From NCBI GenBank assembly GCA_950022295.1, contig OX465595.1:428414270-428478269 (forward strand): DNA of 64,000 nt, written 5' to 3'. A model generated the notes under the pieces. It did no database searches. It saw only the letters and a list, made by a program, of their open reading frames with translations, and was not told the origin of the DNA. Positions 23,901-33,826 of the stretch are shown in pieces (positions within the stretch are counted from its first letter, which is position 1; each line of letters opens with the position of its first letter). Source of the DNA: Bromus sterilis (lineage: Eukaryota; Streptophyta; Magnoliopsida; Poales; Poaceae). Both the position numbers and the translations under genes were made by a program.

Positions 23901-24346
23901 ATTGAAATTTTATATTCCCCTCTTTCATGTCAATGATTGCACCAATGTTGCGGAGAAAAGGACGTCCCAAAATAATTGGACATAAAGGTTCACACTATAT
24001 ATCCATAATAATGAAATCAACGGGAACATAGTTGTCATTGACAATTATAAGAACATCGTCGATCTTCCCCAAAGGTTTCTTTACGGAAGAATCGACAAGA
24101 CGAACACCAAAAGAACAAGAATCAAAAGGTTTCAATTCAAACATATCATACATTCTTTTGGGCATGACGGAGGTACTAGCTCCAACGTCACATAAAGCAT
24201 AGCAAGAGAAGTTATTTAATTTATTTTTTATCATAGGATCCCAACCATCATCTAGCTTCCTAGGTATGGAGGCTTCTATCCTAAGCTTCTCCTCCCTAGC
24301 TTTGATGAGAGCATTTGTGATATGCTCCATGAAGGCAAGATTAAGT
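20971..24346 (-). mobile_element. Internal 3' region of the Athila-like element, truncated
   Basis: The minus-strand order is protease fragment (24346-23880), about 2.9 kb of non-coding 3' region, purine tract, LTR. I see no reverse transcriptase, RNase H, integrase or envelope-like frame. This fits a non-autonomous Athila-type layout or a large internal deletion. The word CATCCCCAAGCTT (minus AAGCTTGGGGATG) occurs near 20972, 23096 and 23151, the last two as a short tandem duplication. The 5' part of the element and its other LTR are missing beyond 24346. Confidence 0.65.
23850..24346 (-). pseudogene. Athila-like retroviral-type aspartic protease, broken
   Basis: The minus-strand translation reads NLAFMEHITNALIKAREEK, a linker ending NKLNNFSCYALC, then the active-site region DVGASTSVMPKRMYDMFEL, where D-x-GAS is the catalytic triplet. 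After FIIMDI a TAG interrupts, then CPIILGRPFLRNIGAIIDMK follows in the same frame. The ILGRPFL motif is the conserved second half of these proteases. The frame ends near 23850. The enzyme would have cleaved the element's Gag-Pol protein. The stop codon and missing 5' part make it non-functional. Confidence 0.75.
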
Positions 24347-24653
24347 GTGCTAGTGGCAATTGAACATGCAGAAAAGCATGATGCTAGTCCACTGAAGAAA
24401 ACACGCTTGGATCGTCCAGGTAACTAAACTGAAGATTACTATTTAAACTATAGTAGTGTCATATAATATATATATACGTGCAGACGTTGCACCTTTCGCT
24501 GACTTTTCCTTATCTCTTATTCTAGGTGGCGAACATGATTTGATGATAGCCTTGTATAAAGCCGCAACACTGAATTCCAGCATGGATCAGACCATAGCAC
24601 GCTACTTGGAGAATGTTCGTGATGATTTCACCAGCCTTAAACGTAAATCTTAG
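24345..24653 (+). pseudogene. 3' exons of an unidentified gene
   Basis: Two plus-strand exon-like pieces join in frame. The first, up to about 24419, reads AIEHAEKHDASPLKKTRLDR and ends at a CCAG/GTAACT donor. The second, from about 24483 after a GTGCAG acceptor, reads DVAPFADFSLSLILGGEHDL, then MIALYKAATLNSSMDQTIAR, and ends LENVRDDFTSLKRKS with a stop at 24653. The KKTRL stretch is basic and could be a nuclear localisation signal. I recognise no domain. The upstream side is cut by the Athila-like element, so 5' exons are displaced or lost. The group at 8032-11800 is a possible but unproven source. Confidence 0.4.
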
Positions 24654-25889
24654 CTGAAAGAGATAAACAAATATGAAGGACGTAACGGGATCGTGATGCC
24701 CCGATACGATGATTGTGGCTTGAGAGATTTGATGTTCTATGTCCAAACAAATATGAAGCCCTTATTCCTAATGTTATTAATGTTGAAGCTCTTGCTTGTT
24801 GGGACAGAGTAGATCTGGCGTGCAACCTAAACCTACCAAAGGTTATAATAGAAATTGGTAGCCTCGAATTAACTTGTGGAGTAGTAGATACATTAATATA
24901 TCGTGCATCATCCCTATGTTGTACCAAATCCAAGATCTTTCTAGGGAGTATACTTAATTTGAGTTCTATAATGTACCAAATCCAAGATCTTACATGGTTG
25001 TTTGATTATAAAAAATGGATTGTGTGACCATTTTAGAATCAAATTATTGTCGTTTTATGTTTTTTTGTACAATCATAGAGGGGGATGAGGATCCCCACCT
25101 GAATATGTTACTCAAAGGGTCACGAGGCCGGTGTTACATTTTCGTTTTATGGTCTATGCATGTATCCATGGATGAGTCTTCTGATGTGTGAGCATCGAAA
25201 TCCCCGTATGTTCATGGTGCATCGAGCTATCAATGTGTTGTGAATTAGCCGCATGTGCTTTATTGCTACTACTGGCGTTGCGAGGACGTCACGTGGTGAC
25301 ACTAGTAGAAAACAGGGCTTTGGTTCAGGCCTGACCAACCCATTAGTCCCGGTTCAGTTACGAACGGGGACCCATGGCGGCATACGTCCCGGTTCGTGCG
25401 CCCAGGGGGCCGACCGAGCCTCGTGGGGCATTGGTCCCGGTTCGTCTGGACCCTTTTGTTCTGGTTCCAGACACGAAACGGGACTAAAGGGTGTCGCAAC
25501 CTTTAGTCCCGGTTGGTGTCTTGAACCGGTACTAAAGGTAGGACCTTTAGTCCCGGTTGGAGACACCAACCGGTACTAAAGGTCTGTTTTTTTTTTCTTT
25601 TTTCTTTTTCTAAACAGAAGAGTTTCTGTTTTTAGATTTTGAATAATTGTTAGAATATTTAGAGTTTTTGAATGATTTTTTTCTTTAGGTCTAAAAAATT
25701 ATAAACTTTCTGTTAGTGCCAGTAGTTTTCAAACTTAAATAGTTTAAACTTGAATTATTTTGAAATTTGTGTCAATCACTAGTTTGTGAATAACTTTAGT
25801 TTAAAAATAGAATTTTGAGTGATTATTTTTCATGTTGTTTAATATTAGTAAGTTTTATCAGTATGTTCAATATGGGAATTTTTAGGATA

Positions 25890-27640
25890 TTTTAAATAGG
25901 TGTTTTAATCAAAACCAGATTTTGTTTAACTCTTTATGAGGGTTTCGAACGAAAACTCATATGTTACAAGGCAGTAGAAATGAACTCTAAAAAGGTGGAA
26001 ACTTGGCATGGTATCATCATTTCACCTACATAGCATGTGCTAAAAAGTTGAGAGGGTTACGGCAAAAACTGGATGCACTTCGTGTACAAATTGGACCATC
26101 TCTTTCGAAGTATGAGGATTCCGGACGAAAACCCATTTGTTACAAAGGCATTTTTTTTTAACTTATTCAGCTCCAAAATTTTTTTGCATTCAATATGCAT
26201 CATTCAAAGCCACATCCTCAAATTTCAACCCTTTCTAACTTCATTTGCTATTTTTCATGCATTTTATGATTTTTTTGCGCTAAATGACCATGAAATTGAA
26301 AAGCAGTACAAATGAACCCTGAAAAGGTTGAAACTTGGCATTGTGTCATCATTTCACCCACATAGCATGTGCTAAAAATTTGAGAGGATTATGACAAAAA
26401 CTATATGTACTTCGTGTACAAACTGGGCCATCTCCTTTGAAGTATGAGGGTTTTGAAAGAAAACTCATATGTTATAAAGGCATTTCTTTTTTTAACTTGT
26501 TTTAACTTCAGAATTTTTGTGCATTCAATATGGACCATTCAAAGCCACATACTCAAATTTCAACCCTTTTTAACTTCATTTGTTATTTTCATGCATTTAA
26601 TGATTTCTTTGCGCTAAATGACCCTAAAATTGAAAAGCCAGTACAAATGAACTCTAAAAATGTTGAAACTTGGCATGGTATCATCATTTCACTCACATAG
26701 CACATGCTAAAAAGTTGAGAGGATTACGACAAAAATTGGATGCACTTCGTGTACAAACTGGACCGTCTCCTTCGAAGTGTGAGGGTTTTTGGAAGAAAAC
26801 TCATATGTTACAAAGATATTTCTTTTTTTAACTTATTTCATCTCCAAAAATTTTGTGCATTTAATATGCACCATTCAAAGCCATATCCTCAAATTTCAAC
26901 ACATTCTAACTTCATTTGTTATTTTTCATGCATTTAATGATTTTTTTTGCGTCAAATGACCATAAAATTGAAAAGGCAGTACAAATAAACTCTAAAAAGG
27001 TTGAAACTTGGCATGGTATTATCATTTCACCCACATAGCATGTGCTAAAAACTTAAAAGGGTTAAGACAAAAACTGGATGCACTTCGTGTAAAAATTGGA
27101 CCATCTCCTTCGAAGTATGAGGGTTTCGGACGAAAACTCATATGTTACAAAGGCATTTCTTTTTTCAACTTATTTAACTCAGAATTTTTGTGCATTCAAT
27201 ATGCATCATTCAAAGCCACATCCTCAAATTTCAACCATTTCTAACTCTATTTGCTATTTTCATGCATTTAATGATTTTTGCGCTAAATCACCATGAAATT
27301 AAAAAGTAGTACAAATAAACTCCGAAAAGGTTGAAAATTGGCATTGTGTCATCATTTCACCCACATAGCATGTGCTAAAAATTTGAGAGGATTACGATAA
27401 AAATGGATGCACTTCGTGTACAAACTGGACCGTCTCCTTCGAAGTATGAGGGTTTTGGAAGAAAATTCATCTGTTATAAAGTCATTTCTTTTTTTAACTT
27501 ATTTCAACTCCACACTTTTTGTGCATTCAATGTGCACCATTCAAAGCCACATCCTCAAATTTCAATCCTTTCTAACTTCATTTGTTAATTTTCATGCATT
27601 TAATGTTTTTTTTGCAAAACTAACAAGCATGAATTTTGAC
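25890..27640. repeat. Tandem array, about 334-bp unit, five copies, inside CACTA
   Basis: The landmark ACTTGGCAT-GTRTCATCATTTCA recurs near 26002, 26332, 26668, 27006 and 27336, giving spacings of about 330-338 bases. Units share the CACTTCGTGTACAAACTGGAC and CATTCAAAGCCACATCCTCA texts. Copies fall into two variants at the landmark (CATGGTAT versus CATTGTGT), in the order 1-2-1-1-2. Short frames through the array are by-products of the repeat. Confidence 0.85.
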
Positions 27641-28109
27641 ATTTTTTACAAAATCTATCTAGAATTTGTAAAATGGTCATAACTTTTGCATACGACCGCC
27701 GATGAAAAAGGTTTTTTGTATGAAACAGAAAAACCAAACAGAAAAAAAGTTATGATGCTTTTAAGATTTGGAGGAAAAATAATTCAAAAAAAGTTGGCAT
27801 ACAAATTTAAAAGGGCACCCATCCACTTACCCATTCATTATTCTCCTCAATAAAATAATTCAACAAAAGTTGGGACAGAAATTTAAAATTGAGAAATATG
27901 AAATAAGGCTTTTCCGACTACTATTGAGGGAAATATGAAAAATTTCAAATTTTAGGTTTTGCAAAAAAATATTATTTTTATTTTTATTGAAGATTATTAT
28001 TATTTCATTACTTTTGTTTATTAAAATAATTATTTTGAATTAAAACAATATAGAAGTGTGACATTGTAATCAAGAGGTTAATAGGATTGATATGATAGTA
28101 ATAGCAACA

Positions 28110-28225
28110 ACGTGTGCGAGGTGTAGTTGGAAGTGGAGACGGAAGGAACTCAGAAGTTAAGCGTGCTATTGCTGGAGTAGTGTAAGGATGGGTGACCGAT
28201 CGGGAAGTTTGACTACGACTAAGTA
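28110..28225 (+). other. 5S rRNA-derived segment inside the CACTA element
   Basis: The 3' two thirds align well with plant 5S rRNA. GAACTCAGAAGTTAAGCGTG corresponds to the A-box region, and AGGATGGGTGACC...CGGGAAGT corresponds to the C-box region, with GAGTAGT between them at the right spacing. The conserved core is 28146-28210. The first 35 bases are only weakly similar. It is not an rRNA gene: it is isolated, diverged and lacks an oligo-T terminator directly after. It may be a captured 5S gene or a 5S-derived short retroposon. Confidence 0.7.
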
Positions 28226-29269
28226 ATTTGACTAGACATTAAGGGTAGTTAGAGACTAAACTAGTCAAATAACTCAAATAATAGAAATTGTGAAAATATA
28301 TAAAAAAGGGAGTGACAAAACTGGTCAAATAATGGAAATAATATAATTTTTGAAAAAATAGAAAAAAGAAAGAGGAAAATATTTGAATGATTTTTTCCCC
28401 CGTAGAGGCCTTTAGTACCGGTTCGTGTTACCAACCGGGACTAAAGGTCCTCCGCCCCGGTGCACCACAACAGCCCACGTGGAGGACCTTTAGTACCGGT
28501 TCGTGGGCAAACCGGGACTAAAGGTTTTGGGCATTAGTAACGACCTTTTAGTCCCGGTTCCAAAACCGGTACAAATGGGCCTCTAGAACCGGGACAAATG
28601 GGCCTTTTTCTACTAGTGTGATCATGCTAGTCGCGTAGTAGCGAAGTCCGTTTAGAAAGAATGGCACACTAACAATTCACATGAGTCATGTGGCGACACA
28701 GTCCATTCATAAAGAAGATCTGTTAGCACTCCATCTGTTATAAATTACATGGCAAGTTAAGTGTTTAGACTATCTTTATTGTGTTGTCAAGCATGATTTT
28801 TATATTGATAGTGAGTAATACATGGTTGTTTGATTCTAAAAAGTATATTTTGTGTGACCATTTTAGAATCATAGCCTTGTCATTTTATGGTCGATGTGAT
28901 GTATCCATGCATGAGTCTTCTAATGCATGAGCATTAAAATGTGCGTTCGTTTATGGTGCACAGAGTTGTCGCCGTGTTGTGGAATTAGCCGTGCGCGCTC
29001 TATTTCTACTATTGGCGGCACAGGGACATCATGTGGCGATCATGCTAGTTGTGCAGTAGCGAAGTTCATTTATAAAAAGGCGCATCGACATTCCACATGA
29101 ATCACATGGCAACACCGCCCATTCACAAAGAAGATACATTCCAGCGACGATACAAACATACACTTCATATGCTACCTTACGTGGCATGATAAGTGCTTAT
29201 GACCAATTTGTTTTTCAGATGTAAGTCCACTGTCGAGTCATAATTAGGCTCCAACTGGGCCGGGCCATT

Positions 29270-30340
29270 TTTTCCATTAGTTGCAAAGTCACTCCCAACT
29301 TGCAATTGGGTCCAACCTTTTTTTTGTCTCAGTTGCAAACACACTCTAGATTCGCAACTGGATTCGAGCTTTTGTTCGCCTCAATTGCATGTGCACCGTC
29401 GACTCGCAACTATGCCCAAAGTTTTTTGTCCCGGTTGTGAGTCGATTTGACCATGGTTTAAAAAACCAAACCGGCGAGGCTGTCGGTTCAGGTTTTTATC
29501 AGTCGGTCCGCCGGTTCATCGGTTCAATTGTCGGTTTATAAGTAAAAAATATATATATTTTACCAATACTTATCAATAAATAATGCCAAAGGGGACATCT
29601 GCGCCCTATAGGGTTTGTCTTTGGATGAAATCAAGAGAAGTTTTCCCAATTCTATCAAAACCCTAGCAAAAGATAGGTTTTCTTCCTTTTTTTATTATAC
29701 CCTTAGGTTGTTCAAATTAAAATGAGTCGATTGAGGGGCTTTTTAGAAACTAGCACTTTTCTGTGAACCGCCCGGTTCACTGAGTTTTTGTGAAAACCGG
29801 CTGGTTCAACTAGATTTTTTCGGTTCGATTTCTCAAACGGTCCAGTACACTTCAAAAACCGACGAGATCGCCGGTTCTGGTTCTTTTCGGTCCGATCGCC
29901 GGTCCAGTCCGATATTTTAAACTATGCACATAACTAGGTCCAAAGTTGTTTGTCCTAGTTATGATGAGTTCATCATCGACTCCCAGCTGGTCTTGATCTG
30001 GGCCTAATCCCTTTTTAGCTCAGTTGTAAATCTGCCCTAAACTATCTTTGGAGCCCGACCACTTTTTTCTACCTCGGTTACAAGTCTACCCTCGACCCGT
30101 AACTCCTCAAAGTTTTTTTCCTAGTTGCAAGTCCACAATTGACTCGCAGTTGGGCACGATCTAGGCTTGACCCTTTTTTGGTATTAGTTGCAAGTCTACC
30201 CTTGACTCTCAACCGAGCCTAACTTCTTTTTCCGTGCCGAAGTTGCAAGTCCACTCTCGACTTGCAAGTAGGTTCAAGTTTTTTTTGTCCTAGTAGCAGG
30301 TTCACCGGTAGCTTGTAACTTGGCTTCAGTTGGGTCTGAC
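29270..30340. repeat. Degenerate tandem repeat, about 60-bp unit
   Basis: The text AGTTGCAAGTCCACTCTCGA-CTCGCAACTGGG-TTTTTTGTCC recurs with many changes throughout. It is interrupted by a separate element at 29452-29925. No coding function is seen. Confidence 0.6.
29452..29925. mobile_element. Candidate MITE inserted in the tandem repeat
   Basis: A 474-base block rich in CCGGTT/GGTTCGAT words interrupts the repeat, which resumes at CATAACTAGGTCC. Its borders CATGGTTTAAAA and TTTTAAACTATG are imperfect inverted repeats. I could not define a target duplication, so the superfamily is unassigned. Confidence 0.45.
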
Positions 30341-31779
30341 CATTTTTTTTTCAAAAATTTCAACAATTTTCAACTCATGAATATTTGGAAATTTATGAAC
30401 ATGTTTTCTGAATCGACAAACATTTTTTTGAATATGTGAACACATTTCAAATATCAATTTTTTTGTTCAAATCTACATATATTTTTTGAATGCACAATCA
30501 ATTTTTAAATATGTGTTTGAAATAGTTTACTGTATATTTTAAAAAATCACCATATATTAAAAACATTGATCGTACATTAAAAGAGGTTAAGTGTGTACTA
30601 TTTTTTTAGTGTGTATTAAATAAATATTTAATGAGTAATTAAATATTTTATCATATATAAATAATTCCATTGTATATTAAAAATTTTTAATGTATATTAC
30701 AAAAATAGCGTGTATTCAAAGAATAATCATCATATATTAAAGGAATGTTCACCGTATATTAGAACATTTTGGTATTCGTTAACATTTTTTCTAATTTGAA
30801 AATATTCATGTAAATTCTTGCACATGTTTTTGAGTAATGTTTTGATCAAACTTTGACTTTATGAGGAAAAAATGTATTTTTATTGAAAGAATTAATTAAT
30901 GTACTGAATGTAAGATTAAAAAAAAACAAATAAACCGTTGTTAACCTACTAGTAGAAACTAGCCATCAAAGACGTGATGTATAAAAGCTCGTTTCGATCA
31001 TCAAGCTAGCCATAAAAAACGTACTACGCTGCCACCCAGATGGATGTGTGGGCCGTGCTAATTTATTTGTTTTGGGCTTTGGTGAATTAAAATCAAACAA
31101 ATGAGATAAGGAATATTGAAATAAAGTAACACCGACATCATACTTAGATGTAAGATATGAATACCAATATCAACATCTAGATGAACGAACCCTAGAGGGA
31201 TTTTTGGAACCACGATATCCACCACATGTATGGGCGGAGTGCATGTATAGTCCACACATTTTTTATGGTTTGCGAGGTTGATAATTTTAATGCGCAAAGA
31301 TGGAAAATTTGGTTCTTAAGTTTGTTTTAACAAAAAAGTTAGTACTCCTACCATTTTTTGTTGGGATTTGTTGTTTTCCGCGTGCTTAACTCCATAAAAA
31401 ATGGATGGGCGATGGTGCCTCCATCCGTACGTGACGCTAGGGATGTAAATTTGAATGGTACCCTTGAAACCTACTTAGTTGAACCGAATAAAGTAGAGTT
31501 TCAAAAATGAAGGAAATTCTAAAAATTTAGGTTCATTTAGTTAAACTAAAGAGGATCTGAGCGTATCCTTAAGATTTGAACTTTGCATCCCTACGTGTGG
31601 CAGTTATTTTTTACCGTACGTATTTTGATAGCTTAAAATTGCGGTTATTATTATGTGGTAGAGAGAGATGGTCTTAGTTTGGAACAAACTCTAATTAAGA
31701 GAGTGGAGTAGAAAGATTCGGACGCAGCGTTGTTATCAGAGGCAGGGCAGGAGAAGCGGTCTCAGGTGAGCTGAGTAGT
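30341..31779. other. AT-rich intergenic stretch
   Basis: Low-complexity Triticeae-type sequence with many TATATTAAAA and GAACATTTT words. No gene, RNA or clear transposon end is seen. The minus frame at 31058-31297 has no recognisable domain. Confidence 0.4.
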
Positions 31780-32142
31780 AGAGTGGATGGATGGATGGAT
31801 CATGGATGGAGTACAGGAGGGACGTGCTCAGTCGCAAGCTCCCCGACGTGCTCAGTCGCAAGTCCCGGCAGCCAAGAGCAAGGACTACGGGGCAGCCAAG
31901 AAGAAGCAGGAAGGCGGTGATGACAAGCAGGTGGCCGGGGAGGAGCAGTCGCAGCAGGGAGGAGGAGGCGGAGGCAAGAAGAAGAAGAAGAACAAGCAGC
32001 ACGGCGGGGGAGAATAAGCTGCTATGGTGGTGGAGGAGCACCAGCAGGCGGCGGAGGATCGTACCAGGCGTACCGGGTGGAGATGCTTCACGCGCCGCAG
32101 ATGTTCAGCGACGAGAACCCCAACGCCTGCGCCGTCATGTGA
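31780..32142 (+). pseudogene. HIPP (isoprenylated heavy-metal-associated protein) C-terminal remnant
   Basis: The plus strand encodes a Lys- and Gly-rich linker (KKKQEGGDDKQVAGEEQ, then GGGGGGKKKKKNKQHGGG). After a frame change near 32005-32020 comes PAGGGGSYQAYRVEMLHAPQ, then MFSDENPNACAVM and a stop at 32140-32142. MFSDENPNACxVM is the characteristic tail of plant HIPPs, whose CaaX cysteine is farnesylated to anchor the metal-binding protein to membranes. The N-terminal HMA domain with its CxxC metal site is not found upstream, and the linker and tail are in different frames. This is therefore a 5'-truncated, frameshifted copy. Confidence 0.7.
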
Positions 32143-32589
32143 TCCAAGCAAGTCTCGTACCTACTTGTACTTGGTCGACCCACGATCCTAGCTAGTGGTA
32201 CAGTACCTAGTAGCTACTGTATATACGTACTGTAGTACAGTACGTAGCGCTGGACTATGCACGTAATTACTCCTATATATCTTGGCAACAGATAGATATT
32301 ATACGTACGTACGTACGTAATTGGCCATGCATGCATGCATGGTACCAAGCTCTACTTAATTTGCTGATCCATCGTCGTTCATGGTTGCGGATTCGTCTTG
32401 TGTTGATTGGTTTGGTTGGTTTGGTGACACACACAAGATTCATTTCCATCCATGGATCGGCTCGGCGACATTCAATAGTACGTAGCATCCATGCATGAAT
32501 CCATGGCCTTCCTGTCAGCCTGCGCTGCTGCTCCATCATCTGCCAGCACTAAGCAGGCCTCGGTGTGCTAAAACTAGCCTGACTGTGCG

Positions 32590-33175
32590 TGCGTTTTTTT
32601 TTGAACGGGAAGGGTCATTAATCCAGATTTGCGGTACAAACTACAAGAAAGCCCCTCACATCATGAGGAATAACAACATTGGGGCTAAGTATTACAAAGA
32701 GGACCCTAAAAAAAACTTGAAACGCAATCGGGTCCCTCATCACCGCAGACTTGCCGAAGCTGCCTGTCACGGCCAGTGCCATCGCCGCTGGGGACGCAGC
32801 CACTTGGGGCGATAACACCGAAGACTGCCGGAGTACAGGAGCTAAAGGGCCTCCCATCTGGCACAAAGGCTTGGAGGTTTGACTGGCGCCGGCAACTTGC
32901 CGCATCCGCCCAGAAAAAGAGCCGCCATTCGGCTAGAACAGTCGACGGCTTAACGACGATGAAGCGCCGAGTTGATGCCATCGAGAATAAGCTCGTGTTG
33001 GGATCAGCGGCAGGGGGCCTCCAGCAGACAAATCCAGCAAGAGGAGCCCAGATCCCATCTCGACATCCATCGCCTCGATGGCTGAAGAGGAGAGGAACGG
33101 GGGCTACTCCGGGCAGATCCTCCCCGAAGTTTATGCCGAACTTATTGGTGGAGCGTTGTTAAATTGCATGCGGCA
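32590..33175 (-). mobile_element. Retroposon-like fragment with leading T-run
   Basis: A run of T at about 32597-32605 is followed by TGAACGGGAAGGGTCATTAA. On the minus strand this reads as a 3' end with an A-tail, like grass retroposon tails. The following 550 bases are GC-moderate with overlapping frames in several phases and no recognised domain. I found no target duplication. Confidence 0.35.
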
Positions 33176-33280
33176 CGTACGGCACATGTTGATGGGGAAG
33201 AACAGGAGAGTACGTATACGTACGTAATCGCAGCCGCGTGGTCATCTTATGTTGTATGATACTATTTTAAGTCAAAGCCG

Positions 33281-33826
33281 TTGTTCCCTTTTAGGCTGTT
33301 CCGGTGCCGTTTCCGTATGTGTAGACAGTTGTTTAACCGTATTCGGAAGGGAGTGACAGAGTACGATAATTACTTCAAAATGAAGCATGAATATTGTACT
33401 GGCAAGTTTGGGTTCTCCTCTTATCATAAATGTACAACAACAATTCACATGCTTGCATATGAAGTGCCCGGTGACCTAGTTGATGAGTATGTGCGCATGA
33501 GCGAGTCTATTTGTCTCAAGGCATTGTACAGATTTTGCCGAGTTGTGGTTACAGTGTTTGGCCCCGAGTACTTGCGAGAATTAAATGCCGCGGATACAAC
33601 TCGATTGTTGGAGATCAATGCTGCTAGAGGTTCCCCGGGCATGCTCAGTAGCATTGACTGTGTGCATTGGGAGTGAAAAAACTGCCCATTTACCTGGCAG
33701 GGGATGTACAAGGGACATGCCAAGGGCTCCACTGTGATCCTCGAGGTTGTGGCATCTCATGATCTTTGGATTTGTCACTCTTTTTTGGCATGACAGGTTC
33801 TCACAATGATACCAACGTTCTTCAAC
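33281..33826 (+). pseudogene. PIF/Harbinger transposase fragment
   Basis: The plus strand encodes NYFKMKHEYCTGKFGFSSYH, LAYEVPGDLVDEYVRMSES, VFGPEYLRELNAADTTRLLE and GSPGMLSSIDCVHWE. A TGA at 33674 interrupts, and KNCPFTWQGMYKGH plus LWICHSFFGMTGSHNDTNVL follow in frame. SIDCVHWxWKNCP is the conserved block around the first catalytic aspartate of DDE Harbinger transposases, and GSHNDxNVL is a downstream landmark. Tryptophan TGG has become TGA. The copy stops abruptly near 33826 where antisense retroposon DNA begins. It would have catalysed cut-and-paste movement with 3-base target sites. Confidence 0.8.

Larger units (their letters stand above)
25300..28618. mobile_element. Non-autonomous CACTA transposon
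   Basis: The ends are CACTAGTAGAAAA at 25300 and its complement TTTTTCTACTAGTG ending at 28618. They are flanked by the 3-base target duplication TGA at 25297-25299 and 28619-28621. Both subterminal regions are loaded with TTTAGTCCCGGTT and ACCGGTACTAAAGG words in both orientations, the usual binding sites of the CACTA transposase partner. No transposase frame is present, so mobility would depend on another element. Inside are a tandem array (25890-27640) and a 5S-rRNA-like segment (28110-28225). The neighbouring unit at about 29040 reads directly through the target (GGCGATCATGCTAG). Confidence 0.9.
24995..29150 (+). repeat. Short tandem duplication, first unit split by a CACTA element
   Basis: Sequence 24995-25299 plus 28622-28730 aligns with 28826-29150. 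Shared words include ACATGGTTGTTTGATT, GAGTCTTCTGATG/TAATG, GGAATTAGCCG and TCATGCTAGT. The second unit lacks an insertion at the place where the first holds the CACTA element, so it serves as an empty-site copy. No coding function is seen in the unit. Confidence 0.7.

Noticed and set aside
25890..27640. CRISPR-like repeat array
   Set aside because: Units are about 334 bases without spacer structure, in a plant transposon.
26073..27682. Series of similar 60-90 codon frames
   Set aside because: They repeat with the 334-bp tandem unit of the CACTA element and have no independent coding support.
28110..28225. Functional 5S rRNA gene
   Set aside because: The 5' third is strongly diverged, the copy is single and it sits inside a transposon.
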